A DNA stretch of 36,958 nt from an uncultured Clostridia bacterium (GCA_944384425.1 CALWTI010000006.1:1-36958), one strand, 5' to 3'; shown: positions 1-9,146, counted from the first letter of the stretch. Program-made: numbers and translations. Notes: a model not told the origin generated them from the sequence alone.

Positions 1-45
1 TTTTTGTTTTTTTTTGTTTTTTTTTAAAAGTTTTTTATTTTTTTT

Positions 46-62
46 CCCCCCCCCCCCCCCCC
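46..62. repeat. 17-nt poly-C homopolymer
   Basis: Seventeen consecutive C residues directly follow about 45 nt that are almost all T. Such a GC homopolymer stands out in this AT-rich genome. It could be a phase-variable tract, or an artefact near a contig end. No gene is visible between it and the 3' end of glmS. Confidence 0.8.
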
Positions 63-174
63 GTAGCTTGTCAAATGATTTTTGTCAAGTTTTTTTATAA
101 AGTATTTAAAAATTGTCGTTTTGGCACAAAATTTGCTATTCTGTGTCACGATTTTGACTTATTTAGCACATTAT

Positions 175-247
175 TAAAAAGAATCACGCCGTTTTTCGGT
201 AACCGCTGAAAAAATTTGACTGCCTAAAAACAAGCAAGCAGTCAAAA
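175..247. repeat. Partial copy of the dispersed 3'-end repeat family
   Basis: The segment CACGCCGTTTTTCGG (185-199) and the 17-nt word GACTGCCTAAAAACAAG (218-234) both recur in the repeat behind recR (13988-14110), where they occur in the opposite order. The second word sits in a perfect hairpin, TTTGACTGC (216-224) with GCAGTCAAA (237-245). The stretch 1-339 holds no gene: only the T-rich and poly-C end, this repeat and the glmS terminator. Confidence 0.6.
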
Positions 248-249
248 AA

Positions 250-283
250 ATACTCGTAAAACTTTTATAGTTACTACGAGTAT
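250..283 (-). terminator. Rho-independent terminator of glmS
   Basis: ATACTCGTA (250-258) pairs with TACGAGTAT (275-283). On the minus strand the stem is followed by a run of T (complement of the A run ending at 250). It lies about 55 nt after the glmS stop codon. The same ATACTCGTAAAA stem is reused at 24509-24540 behind sigH. Confidence 0.8.
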
Positions 284-339
284 TGTGGCATTTACGCTTT
301 AAATAGAAAACTAATTAAATAATGGCAATGTCGAATTTT

Positions 340-2118
340 TCACTCCACCGTCACACTTTTTGCCAAATTTCTTGGTTTGTCGGGACTATATCCAAGTCTA
401 AGGCAAGTTTTGTAGGCAAGCACTTGAAAAGGTATGATACTTATTATGCTTGAAAATTTTTGTGTGATTTTGTCAAATTGGTAGACATAGTCAATATCTC
501 CGCTTTGAATTTCATCAAGGTTTGTTACAAGCACAATTTTTCCACCACGAGCTTTAATTTCGCTTGCACTTGAAATATTTTTTGCAAGTAAGTTTTTGTC
601 GGTTGCAATCATAAACACAAGACTTTTGTTGTCAACAAGACTCAGCGTTCCGTGCTTCAGTTCTCCTGACGGAATACTTACACAATTTATGTATGTTATT
701 TCTTTGAGTTTAAGTCCCGCTTCAAGTGCAGTGACATAGTCCTCGCCCCTACCTATGAAAAACACCTTCTCGCTTTTTAGCACCAAATCTGTTATTGGGT
801 CGATTTTTTGGACATCTTTGAAAAAGTCGACACTTTTTAGTACGTCATAGTCAAATTGTTGTGGTGACTCAGTGAACTTGCTCAAATGGCTTGCAAGTAG
901 CATAAGTACCAAGAGCATGGCGTTATATGCCTTTGTTGACATGACTGCAACTTCCATACCTGCACAAAGAGGCAAAACGACATCTGCCTTTTGCGCTATT
1001 GACGAATATGGCACATTGACGACAGCGACAGTTTTTGCACCCATGTTTTTAGCAAGTTCAAGTGACAAAAGTGTGTCAGCAGTTTCTCCGCTTTGACTAA
1101 CAAAAATACATAGCGTGTTTTTGTCAATGAGTGGTTTTGAATATCTAAATTCGCTCGCAATATATCCTTGTGCTTCAATGTGTGCATAATTTTGAATATA
1201 CTTTGCCCCCATAAGGCAAGCATGATATGCCGTTCCACAGCCGATGAGTTTAACTTTTTTTATTTGACTATAAAATGTTTTGTTTATTTTTTTGAAGTGG
1301 TCCACTATTTTGTAATTTGAAAGAATTGTGTCAATAACTTTTGGTATTTCGCTTATTTCTTTTTCGGCATAAAAACTATATTTCCCAAGTTCTGCCGACT
1401 TTTCAAAACTTCCCACTTCTGAAGGTTTTACGCAAATTTTATTCAAATTTTTGTCGTAAACATCAATTTTGTCAACAGTAACTTTTGCCATGCAATCGTC
1501 AGGAAGAGTGTAGTATGTTCCATAGTCTTCACCGAATGTGACAGGGTCACTACTCACCATACAAGAATTGTCATTTTTGGCAATGTACAGTGGACTATGT
1601 CTACGGGCGACATAAAGAGCATGCTCACCTTTATGCAGTAAACATATTGCGTAGCTTCCAACAAGCATAGAGGTGACTTCGTTTAATTTTTTTATGTTGT
1701 CGTCACCGTTTTGTAGCGCCATTAGTGCGACAATGGTTTCGGTGTCGGTTTCGCTTTTAAGCGTTACTCCTTTTGACTTTATTAGTTTTGACAGCTCCAA
1801 AAAGTTTTCTATTATTCCATTGTGTACAACTGCCCAGCACTTGTCTTGACTTAAATGTGGGTGTGTGTTTTTTAAACTAACTTTGCCATGCGTCGCCCAT
1901 CTTGTGTGTGCAATGCCACAGTCAAAGTCATCAACAAAATTCAGTTTTTGTTCAAGCTTTGCAATTTCACCAACACTTTTTTTTACCAAAAATGTGTTAC
2001 CTTTCAAAAGACATATTCCGCTTGAATCGTAGCCCCTATATTCAAGTTTTTTTAAGTTATGTATTATTTTTTTTGAAACGCCTTTTTCTTGTGATATATA
2101 TCCTATTATTCCACACAT
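340..2118 (-). CDS. glmS: Glutamine--fructose-6-phosphate aminotransferase (isomerizing)
   Basis: Makes glucosamine-6-phosphate from fructose-6-phosphate and glutamine, the first committed step to UDP-GlcNAc for cell wall synthesis; cytosolic. The protein has 592 residues (E. coli GlmS has 609). It starts MCGIIGY, so after Met removal the Cys is the N-terminal nucleophile of the class II glutaminase domain, followed by HTRWATHG. Two SIS sugar-isomerase domains follow (SQSGETADTLL and SGELKHGTLSLV), and the protein ends with the typical KSVTVE. The ATG is preceded by GGAG. It is divergent from the 2229 gene, with only 110 bp between them. That is too short for a glmS ribozyme and none is visible, so control of this copy is probably not ribozyme-based. 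Confidence 0.97.
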   Translation of the reverse strand: MCGIIGYISQEKGVSKKIIHNLKKLEYRGYDSSGICLLKGNTFLVKKSVGEIAKLEQKLNFVDDFDCGIAHTRWATHGKVSLKNTHPHLSQDKCWAVVHNGIIENFLELSKLIKSKGVTLKSETDTETIVALMALQNGDDNIKKLNEVTSMLVGSYAICLLHKGEHALYVARRHSPLYIAKNDNSCMVSSDPVTFGEDYGTYYTLPDDCMAKVTVDKIDVYDKNLNKICVKPSEVGSFEKSAELGKYSFYAEKEISEIPKVIDTILSNYKIVDHFKKINKTFYSQIKKVKLIGCGTAYHACLMGAKYIQNYAHIEAQGYIASEFRYSKPLIDKNTLCIFVSQSGETADTLLSLELAKNMGAKTVAVVNVPYSSIAQKADVVLPLCAGMEVAVMSTKAYNAMLLVLMLLASHLSKFTESPQQFDYDVLKSVDFFKDVQKIDPITDLVLKSEKVFFIGRGEDYVTALEAGLKLKEITYINCVSIPSGELKHGTLSLVDNKSLVFMIATDKNLLAKNISSASEIKARGGKIVLVTNLDEIQSGDIDYVYQFDKITQKFSSIISIIPFQVLAYKTCLRLGYSPDKPRNLAKSVTVE

Positions 2119-2178
2119 AAAAACTCCACTTTCAACATATTTGTATATGAAAAATATGAAAATGGCGTCACCAAAATA

Positions 2179-2207
2179 TTGAAATTAAAGTATATATGTG
2201 ATATAAT
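2179..2207 (+). promoter_or_regulatory. Sigma-A promoter for the 2229 gene
   Basis: TTGAAA (2179-2184), 17 bp, TATAAT (2202-2207), with an extended -10 TG at 2199-2200. The predicted start is near 2214, giving a leader of about 15 nt that carries the AAGGAG ribosome binding site. Confidence 0.8.
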
Positions 2208-2228
2208 ACTTTTTTGTAAGGAGATTTT

Positions 2229-2636
2229 ATGGACGCACAATTTTTACAAGGCATAGTTGCTGAATTTGTTGGACAACTCGTTGAGATATCAAGGGTTGGA
2301 GAAAGAGGCAGAACACTTAGTGGCAAAATTATTGCCCTTGAAGATATATTATATGATTATATGGGAAGAGAAATAATAACTCGTGGATATTTTTGCTATG
2401 ATTCAAACAAAAAATATATAGAGTGTGACGAGAATGAAAAAGAATGGGCAGTCACAATAAATCAAAAAACTATTGATGTCTTTGGAAAGAGCATTGATGA
2501 GATGTTAAAGGAAAATGCACACATTTCAATTTCTGCCAACGAAAAAAATGCAACACTTTATGTTGGCGACGGCACTTTAAAAGACGAGCAAAAAATTGAG
2601 TTGAAAAGTCAATCAGACCAAGAACTTTGCCTATAA
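2229..2636 (+). CDS. Hypothetical protein, 135 aa
   Basis: I do not recognise this family. It is a soluble, acidic protein without signal peptide or membrane segment. The N-terminal part (roughly residues 1-50, with LVEISRVGERGRTLSGKII) could form a small beta-barrel, but this is only an impression. The ATG follows AAGGAG with good spacing, and a strong promoter and a terminator bracket the gene exactly, so it is a real monocistronic gene. It sits between glmS (divergent) and tRNA-Ala (convergent); neither suggests a role. Confidence 0.8.
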   Translation: MDAQFLQGIVAEFVGQLVEISRVGERGRTLSGKIIALEDILYDYMGREIITRGYFCYDSNKKYIECDENEKEWAVTINQKTIDVFGKSIDEMLKENAHISISANEKNATLYVGDGTLKDEQKIELKSQSDQELCL

Positions 2637-2649
2637 ACAAATAAAAAAA

Positions 2650-2677
2650 CCACACCTTTTGGTGTGGAATTTTTTTT
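2650..2677. terminator. Bidirectional terminator shared by the 2229 gene and tRNA-Ala
   Basis: CCACACC (2650-2656), loop TTTT, GGTGTGG (2661-2667). On the plus strand it is followed by a T run up to 2677; on the minus strand the complement of the A run before 2650 gives the U tract for tRNA-Ala. The plus-strand T run abuts the tRNA 3' CCA. Confidence 0.9.
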
Positions 2678-2753
2678 GGTGGAGATTATCGGAATCGAAC
2701 CGATGACCTCCTGCTTGCAAGGCAGGCGCTCTAGCCAGCTGAGCTAAACCCCC
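2677..2753 (-). tRNA. tRNA-Ala (anticodon TGC)
   Basis: Full cloverleaf on the minus strand. The acceptor GGGGGTT (from 2753) pairs with AATCTCC (two G-U pairs), discriminator A, and CCA is encoded (2677-2679). The anticodon arm is CCTGC, loop CTTGCAA, GCAGG, giving anticodon TGC. The T arm carries GGTTCGATTCC. It is transcribed alone from its own promoter. Confidence 0.97.
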
Positions 2754-2765
2754 AAACACCTTGTA

Positions 2766-2795
2766 ATCATATCATTTTTTGTACTTTGTTGTCAA
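2766..2795 (-). promoter_or_regulatory. Promoter of tRNA-Ala
   Basis: On the minus strand: TTGACA (2790-2795), 18 bp, TATGAT (2766-2771), with TGA just before the -10 (extended -10). The predicted start is near 2759, six nt before the mature tRNA 5' end. Confidence 0.8.
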
Positions 2796-2813
2796 TAACT
2801 TTTTTTGATTTAT

Positions 2814-3689
2814 TCAATTATTTTTTAAAGATATCTCGCCTTTTTCGCTATATTGGCAAAATGTTAAGTCATAAAGTGTGTTACTATTCACTGCTTTTGC
2901 GCAGGCAAAGGCAAACATTTTCGCCATTTTTGTTTCAAACTTGGTAGGCTTGCCACCACGCTGGAAATATCCAACGACACAGTATTTAACCTCACGATTA
3001 AGCGCCGTTTCAAGGTCACTTGAAAAGCTTTTCACATCAAGTACATTTTCTTGAAGCACTATTTGTGGAGCCTTTGTCTTAGTCTTTTTTAGCACATCAA
3101 CGCAATTTTGAAGTGTTGAGTTTTTTGTGTATGTAAAGTCTGCATTTACCATTTTTGAAACTTTGTTTGCTATGGCGTCATGGTCACGCCCCATCACCTC
3201 GTAGACACACACTCTATCAAAAGACTGCATTGTGTCTTTGACGCTATAAATATAGTCTTTACATCTATCACAAGCACTATCAAAGCCAATGGCGTAGGTG
3301 CTTGGAAAAACATCGTTATCAATAGAGCAAGGCACAAAGACAATTTTTATTCCCTTGCCTTTTATTGACTTTGCCCCTGCAAGTGAGCCGTTTCCACCAA
3401 GCACAAAAAGAACGTCAATTTTGTGTTTTTTTAATGTTTCAAGTGCTTTTTCTTGACCGCTTTTTGTTTGAAACTCCTCACATCTTGATGTCTTTATTAA
3501 AATACCACCTTTGCCACTTTGAGATTTTAAGTATTTTAAGTCAAAGTCACAAGTTTTGTTCTCAATAAGACCTTTGTAGCCATATTCAAAAAGCGTTATG
3601 TTGTGGTTTTTTAGTTTTTTCACAAGCGTGTACAAAAACATATTCATTCCTGGTCCATCGCCACCACTTGCTAAAATTGCTATATTCAT
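2814..3689 (-). CDS. pfkA: 6-phosphofructokinase-like protein, short and with an altered ATP/Mg motif
   Basis: Belongs to the phosphofructokinase (PfkA) family, which phosphorylates fructose-6-phosphate. It has 291 residues; bacterial PfkA usually has about 320, so the C-terminus is short. Recognisable motifs: GGDGPGMN near residue 9, TSRCEEF (Arg69, equivalent to E. coli Arg72), SIDND with the presumed catalytic Asp124, EVMGR and QRGGKPT. The motif normally reading GGDGS reads GGNGS (Asn100), replacing the Asp that helps bind Mg-ATP. It is the last gene of the PHP-whiA-dnaE-pfkA operon, 8 nt after dnaE, with an AGGAG site. Family membership is clear; full kinase activity is less certain. Confidence 0.85.
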   Translation of the reverse strand: MNIAILASGGDGPGMNMFLYTLVKKLKNHNITLFEYGYKGLIENKTCDFDLKYLKSQSGKGGILIKTSRCEEFQTKSGQEKALETLKKHKIDVLFVLGGNGSLAGAKSIKGKGIKIVFVPCSIDNDVFPSTYAIGFDSACDRCKDYIYSVKDTMQSFDRVCVYEVMGRDHDAIANKVSKMVNADFTYTKNSTLQNCVDVLKKTKTKAPQIVLQENVLDVKSFSSDLETALNREVKYCVVGYFQRGGKPTKFETKMAKMFAFACAKAVNSNTLYDLTFCQYSEKGEISLKNN

Positions 3690-3697
3690 TTTTTCTC

Positions 3698-6600
3698 CTA
3701 TCTTATCACTACATTTTTTTCGCCAAGCACGCCCACAAGTTCATTGAATAAGTGGTTGCTTGCACTGACTTTCTTGTTTTGTCTATATGCTTTGTTATCT
3801 GCCGTTGACCTTACAACCACTTCACTTTCGCCTGGATAAAGCAACAATATCAAGTTGACTTTGTCATAAAGCTTGGTGTCGGTCAAGTCATACTTTAAGT
3901 ACACTACCTTTTTGTCCACTTCTTGCACGTCGGCGTCTTGTTTTAGCTCTGTTATCTTGTCTGCGACTATGGTGCTATCTTTTCCTTCTCTTTCATTATA
4001 AGTGCCAGAAATTTCTACGATGTTGTCTTCTTTAAGTAGCTCTTTGTACTTGTCATAACATTTTGGCACAACCATTACTGTAAATGTTCCATAAATATCT
4101 TCAACATGAATTATTGCCATAGGCTTGTTGCCACTACGGGTCAAAATTCTCTTGACTTCGGTTATTATTCCACCGCACCTTACTTTTGTGCCATCTGCAA
4201 TGGCTCCTTTTGCATAAACTTCGCCCGTTATATCGTCGTCTTCGCCGTAGTCATCTTGCTCTTCTTGTCCAGCTAACATTGAAGCGTTGAAATTATAGTT
4301 TTTCCATCTATCTTCAAATTTTTGAAGTGGATGACCTGACATGTAAACGCCCAAAATTGACTTTTCAAATTTGAGTTTCGCCTCTTCGGTAAACTCTTTT
4401 ATCTTTGGCACCATAACTTCGTCGACTTTGCCAAGGTTTTGTTCAAAGTTTTCAAAAAGCGAAAATTGTCCCGTCTTTTGACGCTCCATATCTTTGTCAA
4501 CTTTTTCTATTATTGTGTCATACATTGCATTAAGTTGTGAACGATAAAGTCCAAAGCAGTCAAGCGCTCCACTAAAAAACAAACTTTCCATACTCTTTTT
4601 GTTGATAAGTGATGGTTGAACATGCATAATTCTTGAAATAAAGTCATAAAGGTCTTTAAACTCGCCTTTTTCACGCTCTTTGAGTATTGTGCTAATTGCA
4701 CTGACTCCAACGCCTTTGAGTCCACTAAGCCCATAACGAATGTTTCCATTTTCTACCGAGAAATATGTTTGACTTTTGTTTATGTTTGGTGGCAAAACTT
4801 CAATATTTTCACTTCTTGCATATGTGACATACGTCTTTATTTCGTCGGCTTTGGTTATTCTGTTATTTATAATCGCCGTCAAAAACTCAACTTCATAATA
4901 GCACTTTAAGTACGCCGTTTGGTATGTGACCATTGCATATGCCGTTGCATGTGATTTGTTGAACGCGTACTGTGCAAAACTCTCCATTTCAGCAAAGACC
5001 TTTTCCGCCGTCTCACGAGGCACTCCAAGTTTGACTGCCCCTGGAATTGAATGCAGCCCTTTTGGGTCTTCCCAGCCGTTTATAAACTTTTCACGCTCAT
5101 ACGCCATTTTGTCAACTTTTTTCTTGCCCATGATTCTTCTGACGTTGTCGGCTTGTCCTAGACTGTATCCACCCATCTTTTGGAATATTTGCATAACCTG
5201 CTCTTGATACACAATTACGCCATAGGTGACTTTTAGTATGTCTTTTATTGAATCGTGAGGATACACGACAAGTTCTGGATGAAATTTATTTCTAACATAT
5301 GTTGGTATTGAGTCCATTGGTCCAGGTCGATACAGCGACACCCCTGCTATGATGTCTTCAAGTCCGTCTGGTTTAAGCTCTTTCATAAAGTTTTGCATAC
5401 CGACACTTTCTATTTGGAATATGCCCATGGTATTGCCCGAGCTTATAAGTTCATAAACCTTTTTGTCGTCGTAGCCAATTTTGTGGAAGTCTATATCCAC
5501 GCCATGAATTTGTTTGATGTATTTTTTCGCAAGGTCAATATCAACCAAGTTGACAAGTCCCAAAAAGTCCATTTTCAAAAGTCCGAGAGATTCAAGCTCA
5601 ATCATATCGTACTGCGTTGTGACATCTTCGCCGTTTCTTGACTCTGGAACAAATTCGTCGACAGGCTCTGGTGCAATAAGCACACCACATGCGTGCATAG
5701 ATGTGTTTCGTGGAAAACCTTCAAGCTTTATCGCTATGTCTATAACTCGCCTAAGGTCTGAATCGCTGTCATAAATTTCTTTTAATTCTTGCATTATGTA
5801 TTTGTCATTTTCAGGTTTGCCAGTTTTACCAAAATAGTATTTTAGAACTGGTGGTTTTTTTATGCCCTCTGGCAAACGGCCTGGTATGAGCTTTGTAATT
5901 TTGTCGGTATCAGAATAAGGTATTCTTAGCACTCTGCCGACATCTTTTATTGCGTTTTTTGCCTGCATCTTACCAAAGGTTATGATGTTTGAAACATTTT
6001 CTGGGTGGTACTTTCTTTTTACATACTCAATAACTTCACCACGCCTTTCACTATCAAAGTCGACATCAAAGTCGGGCATTGATACACGCTCTTTATTAAT
6101 AAACCTTTCAAAAAAGAGAGAATACCTAAGTGGCTCAACATCGGTTATGCCCATAAGATATGCAACGACGCTTCCTGCTCCGCTTCCACGCCCCGGACCA
6201 ACAGATATACCATTGCTCTTTGCCCAGTTGATGTAGTCCCAAACAACCAAAAAGTACTCAACAAAGCCCTGTTCGTGTATTGTCTTCAATTCATATTCTA
6301 TTCTGTCCAAAACTTCTTTTGAAGCATTTGGGTATTTTTTATCAAGGTCACGATATGTCAAGTACTTCATATATTCAAAAGTTGTCATACCATTTTCTGG
6401 CACATACTTTGGTATGAAGTTTTGATTTGCTGGCAAACAATATCTTTCTTCAAGTCCCATTTCTGTGTGCGTCTTTCTTTTTATGACAACATCGCACTTG
6501 TCGGCAATTTCAAGCGTGTTTGCAAGTGCCTCTTCATGCCCTTCAAACAACTTTTTCATCTCGTCATATGTCTTGTAATAAAATTCCTGAGTTGAAAACT

Positions 6601-7297
6601 TGAACCTGTCGGGGTCATCAAGCGTCTTGCCCATTTGAATACACATAAGTATGTCTTGAATTTCGGCGTCTTCTTTTTCAATATAGTGGCAGTCGTTTGT
6701 CGCAACAATTTTTATATTTAGTTTTTTGCTGAGTTTGTAAATTTCTTCTCTAACAATGTCCTCTTCTTTTATTCCGTGATTTTGGACTTCAAGATAAAAG
6801 TCATCGCCAAACATATTCTTTAATTTGAGTGCAAAATTTTCAGCGTCAACAGGCCTATGCTCAAGGATTAGCTTTGGTATTATCCCCGCAAGGCAAGCAC
6901 TCAGACAAATAAGCCCTTCGCAATGTTTTTCAAGAAGTGCATAGTCTATTCTTGGTTTATAGTAAAAACCCTCCAAAAACGCTATGGAGTTTAGTTTTAA
7001 CAAATTTTTGTAGCCTGCATTGTTTTTCGCAAGCAAGATAAGGTGGTCAAAGTTTTGCTTGCCATGTTTGTTTTTATAGTCGTCGGCAACATAAAATTCA
7101 CAACCGATTATTGGCTTTATGCCCGCACCAAGACATGCCGTGTAAAATTGCAAAGCACCATACATATTGCCATGGTCAGTTATTGCAACAGCTTTTATCC
7201 CACGCTCCTTGGTTATTTTCACAAGGTCAGTTATCTTTGCCGCACCGTCAAGAAGACTAAATTCTGTGTGGTTGTGTAAATGTACAAACTGCTCCAT
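3698..7297 (-). CDS. dnaE: DNA polymerase III alpha subunit (DnaE)
   Basis: Replicative polymerase of the C family, acting in the cytosolic replisome. It has 1199 residues. The N-terminal PHP domain begins HLHNHTEFSLLDG (H8, H10). Then come the polymerase domains with GPGRGSGAGS and the catalytic MPDFDVDFDSERR (Asp409 and Asp411), the Y-family-like palm and fingers, helix-hairpin-helix region, and a C-terminal OB-fold (about residues 985-1090, GTKVRCGGIITEVKR). Firmicutes usually have PolC as well, so this may be the DnaE partner. No intein or frameshift is seen. The ATG lies 2 nt beyond the whiA stop and uses a ribosome site inside the whiA 3' end, indicating translational coupling. Confidence 0.97.
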   Translation of the reverse strand: MEQFVHLHNHTEFSLLDGAAKITDLVKITKERGIKAVAITDHGNMYGALQFYTACLGAGIKPIIGCEFYVADDYKNKHGKQNFDHLILLAKNNAGYKNLLKLNSIAFLEGFYYKPRIDYALLEKHCEGLICLSACLAGIIPKLILEHRPVDAENFALKLKNMFGDDFYLEVQNHGIKEEDIVREEIYKLSKKLNIKIVATNDCHYIEKEDAEIQDILMCIQMGKTLDDPDRFKFSTQEFYYKTYDEMKKLFEGHEEALANTLEIADKCDVVIKRKTHTEMGLEERYCLPANQNFIPKYVPENGMTTFEYMKYLTYRDLDKKYPNASKEVLDRIEYELKTIHEQGFVEYFLVVWDYINWAKSNGISVGPGRGSGAGSVVAYLMGITDVEPLRYSLFFERFINKERVSMPDFDVDFDSERRGEVIEYVKRKYHPENVSNIITFGKMQAKNAIKDVGRVLRIPYSDTDKITKLIPGRLPEGIKKPPVLKYYFGKTGKPENDKYIMQELKEIYDSDSDLRRVIDIAIKLEGFPRNTSMHACGVLIAPEPVDEFVPESRNGEDVTTQYDMIELESLGLLKMDFLGLVNLVDIDLAKKYIKQIHGVDIDFHKIGYDDKKVYELISSGNTMGIFQIESVGMQNFMKELKPDGLEDIIAGVSLYRPGPMDSIPTYVRNKFHPELVVYPHDSIKDILKVTYGVIVYQEQVMQIFQKMGGYSLGQADNVRRIMGKKKVDKMAYEREKFINGWEDPKGLHSIPGAVKLGVPRETAEKVFAEMESFAQYAFNKSHATAYAMVTYQTAYLKCYYEVEFLTAIINNRITKADEIKTYVTYARSENIEVLPPNINKSQTYFSVENGNIRYGLSGLKGVGVSAISTILKEREKGEFKDLYDFISRIMHVQPSLINKKSMESLFFSGALDCFGLYRSQLNAMYDTIIEKVDKDMERQKTGQFSLFENFEQNLGKVDEVMVPKIKEFTEEAKLKFEKSILGVYMSGHPLQKFEDRWKNYNFNASMLAGQEEQDDYGEDDDITGEVYAKGAIADGTKVRCGGIITEVKRILTRSGNKPMAIIHVEDIYGTFTVMVVPKCYDKYKELLKEDNIVEISGTYNEREGKDSTIVADKITELKQDADVQEVDKKVVYLKYDLTDTKLYDKVNLILLLYPGESEVVVRSTADNKAYRQNKKVSASNHLFNELVGVLGEKNVVIR

Positions 7298-7299
7298 TT

Positions 7300-8253
7300 T
7301 TACTCCTTTAATTTATCTGCAATTTTTATTAGTTTATTTAATCTGTAATTTAATGCACTTTTTGTTATTTTGAATGTGGCAAGTTTAACAAGTTCTTCTA
7401 AGCTTTCTTCGGGGTTCGCCATTCTTAGTAGTGCAATGTTTTGCAAGTCTGTTGGCAAACTTTCAAGCCCAATTTTTTGAACAATTAGTTCAATAGCGTC
7501 GTTTTGCCTTATGCTTGCACTCACTGTTTTTTCTATGTTTGCACTGACGCAGTTTGTCTGCCTATTCACTTTGTTTCTTAGTTGCCTTGTCGCCATCTCG
7601 TTTTGAAGAGAAAGCACTGCTTCGTTTGCTCCCATGAGTGCAAGAGCGTTGCTGACCTGTTCGGCGTCTTTAATGTATAGTATATTCAAATTTTTGCGTT
7701 TAACAAGTTTTGCCGATATGTCAAATTGTGCCAAGATGTGACCAAGCCCACTCAAAAAAGCATAATTTTTGGAAGCAAATTCAAGGTGATAACCAGTTGA
7801 AAGCCTGTTTTCGCTATCAATTTTGATGCTTGATGTTCCACAACCAACAAATGCACCCTGAACAAAAGCAGTGAGGGTTGTTGGCTCTTTTATTAAGTAC
7901 TCGTCAACATCGAATTTTCGAACAACACTACCTTTGTCAATTTCAGCGCAACCTGTGTCAATTAAAAGACCAATTGCTGTTTCGCCTAATATTGTTATTT
8001 TAAAATAACTATCCTTTTTTATTTGATAAGCAGAGCAAGATGTGACATCGGGTGTGTAGCCGTAAAACTTTTTTAATAAACTACATATCACCTTGGTTAC
8101 TTCTTCAAGTTCTGTCGTCAGCGTTATTACTTTTTCATCAATATTTACATGTGCCGAGCTGTTTAAAAGCCCACTTAAAAAAGCCAGACACTTTGAATCG
8201 TCGTCCAGTTTAAAAGTCAATATTTCTTTTTTTATCTCTTTTGAAAAACTCAA
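7300..8253 (-). CDS. whiA: WhiA-like DNA-binding protein
   Basis: WhiA has a LAGLIDADG-homing-endonuclease-like N-terminal fold and a C-terminal helix-turn-helix. In Gram-positive bacteria it affects division and chromosome segregation. It has 317 residues. The start MSFSKEIKKEIL matches the conserved family N-terminus, which fixes a TTG start codon at 8253, preceded by AAAGG. The helix-turn-helix is in the last 80 residues (LPTDLQNIALLRMANPEES onward). Gene order PHP-whiA-dnaE-pfkA resembles that of other Clostridia, except that rapZ and yvcK, often upstream of whiA, are missing here. Confidence 0.93.
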   Translation of the reverse strand: MSFSKEIKKEILTFKLDDDSKCLAFLSGLLNSSAHVNIDEKVITLTTELEEVTKVICSLLKKFYGYTPDVTSCSAYQIKKDSYFKITILGETAIGLLIDTGCAEIDKGSVVRKFDVDEYLIKEPTTLTAFVQGAFVGCGTSSIKIDSENRLSTGYHLEFASKNYAFLSGLGHILAQFDISAKLVKRKNLNILYIKDAEQVSNALALMGANEAVLSLQNEMATRQLRNKVNRQTNCVSANIEKTVSASIRQNDAIELIVQKIGLESLPTDLQNIALLRMANPEESLEELVKLATFKITKSALNYRLNKLIKIADKLKE

Positions 8254-8258
8254 TTATT

Positions 8259-9023
8259 TTACCTTTTACAATTTTTAAAGTGCGGAAATTGTTCGATGTT
8301 TTTGACAAGGCTTGATGGAATATCATATTTTACCATAAAGTTTATGCCATTGTTCACCTCGCCAACCCTTTTTGCACTGTGTGCGTCAGAGTTTGCCATG
8401 AACCTCACACCCATTTGGACAAGCTTTTTTATGTCATCTTGTGTGTAGCAAATTCTTTTGCCATTTAACTCCAAATGTGTGTTAGTTTTAATGGCATGCT
8501 TGCCCACCATTTCAAAGTCAAGTGCCATATGCGCCCCTGGGTGCGAAATCACATCAATTGGATACTTGTCCATCGCCTTCATAAGTGCCAAAGTGTTACG
8601 CTTTATATCTTTTTTCCTATGCAGTGAAAGCATGTTTGGAAGTCTGAATTTAAAAAACTCTTTGATATTTTTTGCTTTTGCAAAATTGTGAAAACCCACT
8701 ATGATAAAGTCAAGTTTTTTTATGTCATCTTCTGTTAAGTCAATATCGCCTTCGCTAGAAATGATGTTCGCCTCAATACCAAGCAAAATATCTATACCTG
8801 TTGTTTTTTTTGCTTCTTCTATTTCTTTTCGCATTTTGTCAATATTTTTTCTTTTGACACCATAAAGTTTATGCGAAAAACCGTGTTCTGTTATCGCTAT
8901 TTGTTTGAGCCCTTTTTGTTTTGCCATCATTGCATTTTCAAGAATTGTGCCTGTTGCATGCTTGACATTAAATTGTCCGCCTGAGTAAATTGTGTGTGTG
9001 TGATAATCTCCAAAAATAACCAT
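8259..9023 (-). CDS. PHP-domain phosphoesterase (YcdX / histidinol-phosphatase-like)
   Basis: Metal-dependent phosphoesterase of the PHP superfamily; 254 residues, which is normal for the stand-alone type. Metal-binding motifs appear in the expected order: DYHTHTIYSGG (residues 5-15), ITEHGF, GIEANI, GFHN, SHPGAH and NSDAHS. The substrate is unknown; members include histidinol phosphatases and YcdX-type enzymes, and no histidine genes are nearby. It is the first gene of the whiA-dnaE-pfkA operon, with a 5-nt gap to whiA. An upstream TTGACA lies at 9083-9088 (minus), but I could not identify a good -10. Confidence 0.88.
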   Translation of the reverse strand: MVIFGDYHTHTIYSGGQFNVKHATGTILENAMMAKQKGLKQIAITEHGFSHKLYGVKRKNIDKMRKEIEEAKKTTGIDILLGIEANIISSEGDIDLTEDDIKKLDFIIVGFHNFAKAKNIKEFFKFRLPNMLSLHRKKDIKRNTLALMKAMDKYPIDVISHPGAHMALDFEMVGKHAIKTNTHLELNGKRICYTQDDIKKLVQMGVRFMANSDAHSAKRVGEVNNGINFMVKYDIPSSLVKNIEQFPHFKNCKR

Positions 9024-9109
9024 AAGTTATTATCCTTTTTAAATATTAAAACAATTATTAGTATTACCCAAATGTGCTTTCTTGTCAATAAATTTACCAC
9101 AACAAAAAT

Positions 9110-9133
9110 GAACTTTGAAAGTTTTCAAAGTTC
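9110..9133 (-). terminator. Terminator of the 9147-10756 operon
   Basis: GAACTTTGAAA (9110-9120) and TTTCAAAGTTC (9123-9133) form a perfect 11-bp inverted repeat. On the minus strand it is followed by ATTTTTGTTG. It lies just after the stop codon of the 9147 gene. Confidence 0.7.
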
Positions 9134-9146
9134 AAAATTTTGTTTA

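Noticed and set aside
329..335. 0A box near the glmS 3' end
   Set aside because: A single TGTCGAA downstream of a gene; several such 7-mers are expected by chance in a window this size.
2119..2228. glmS ribozyme upstream of glmS
   Set aside because: Only 110 bp separate glmS from the divergent gene, and they hold two promoters and a ribosome site; the ribozyme core needs more space and no matching sequence is seen.
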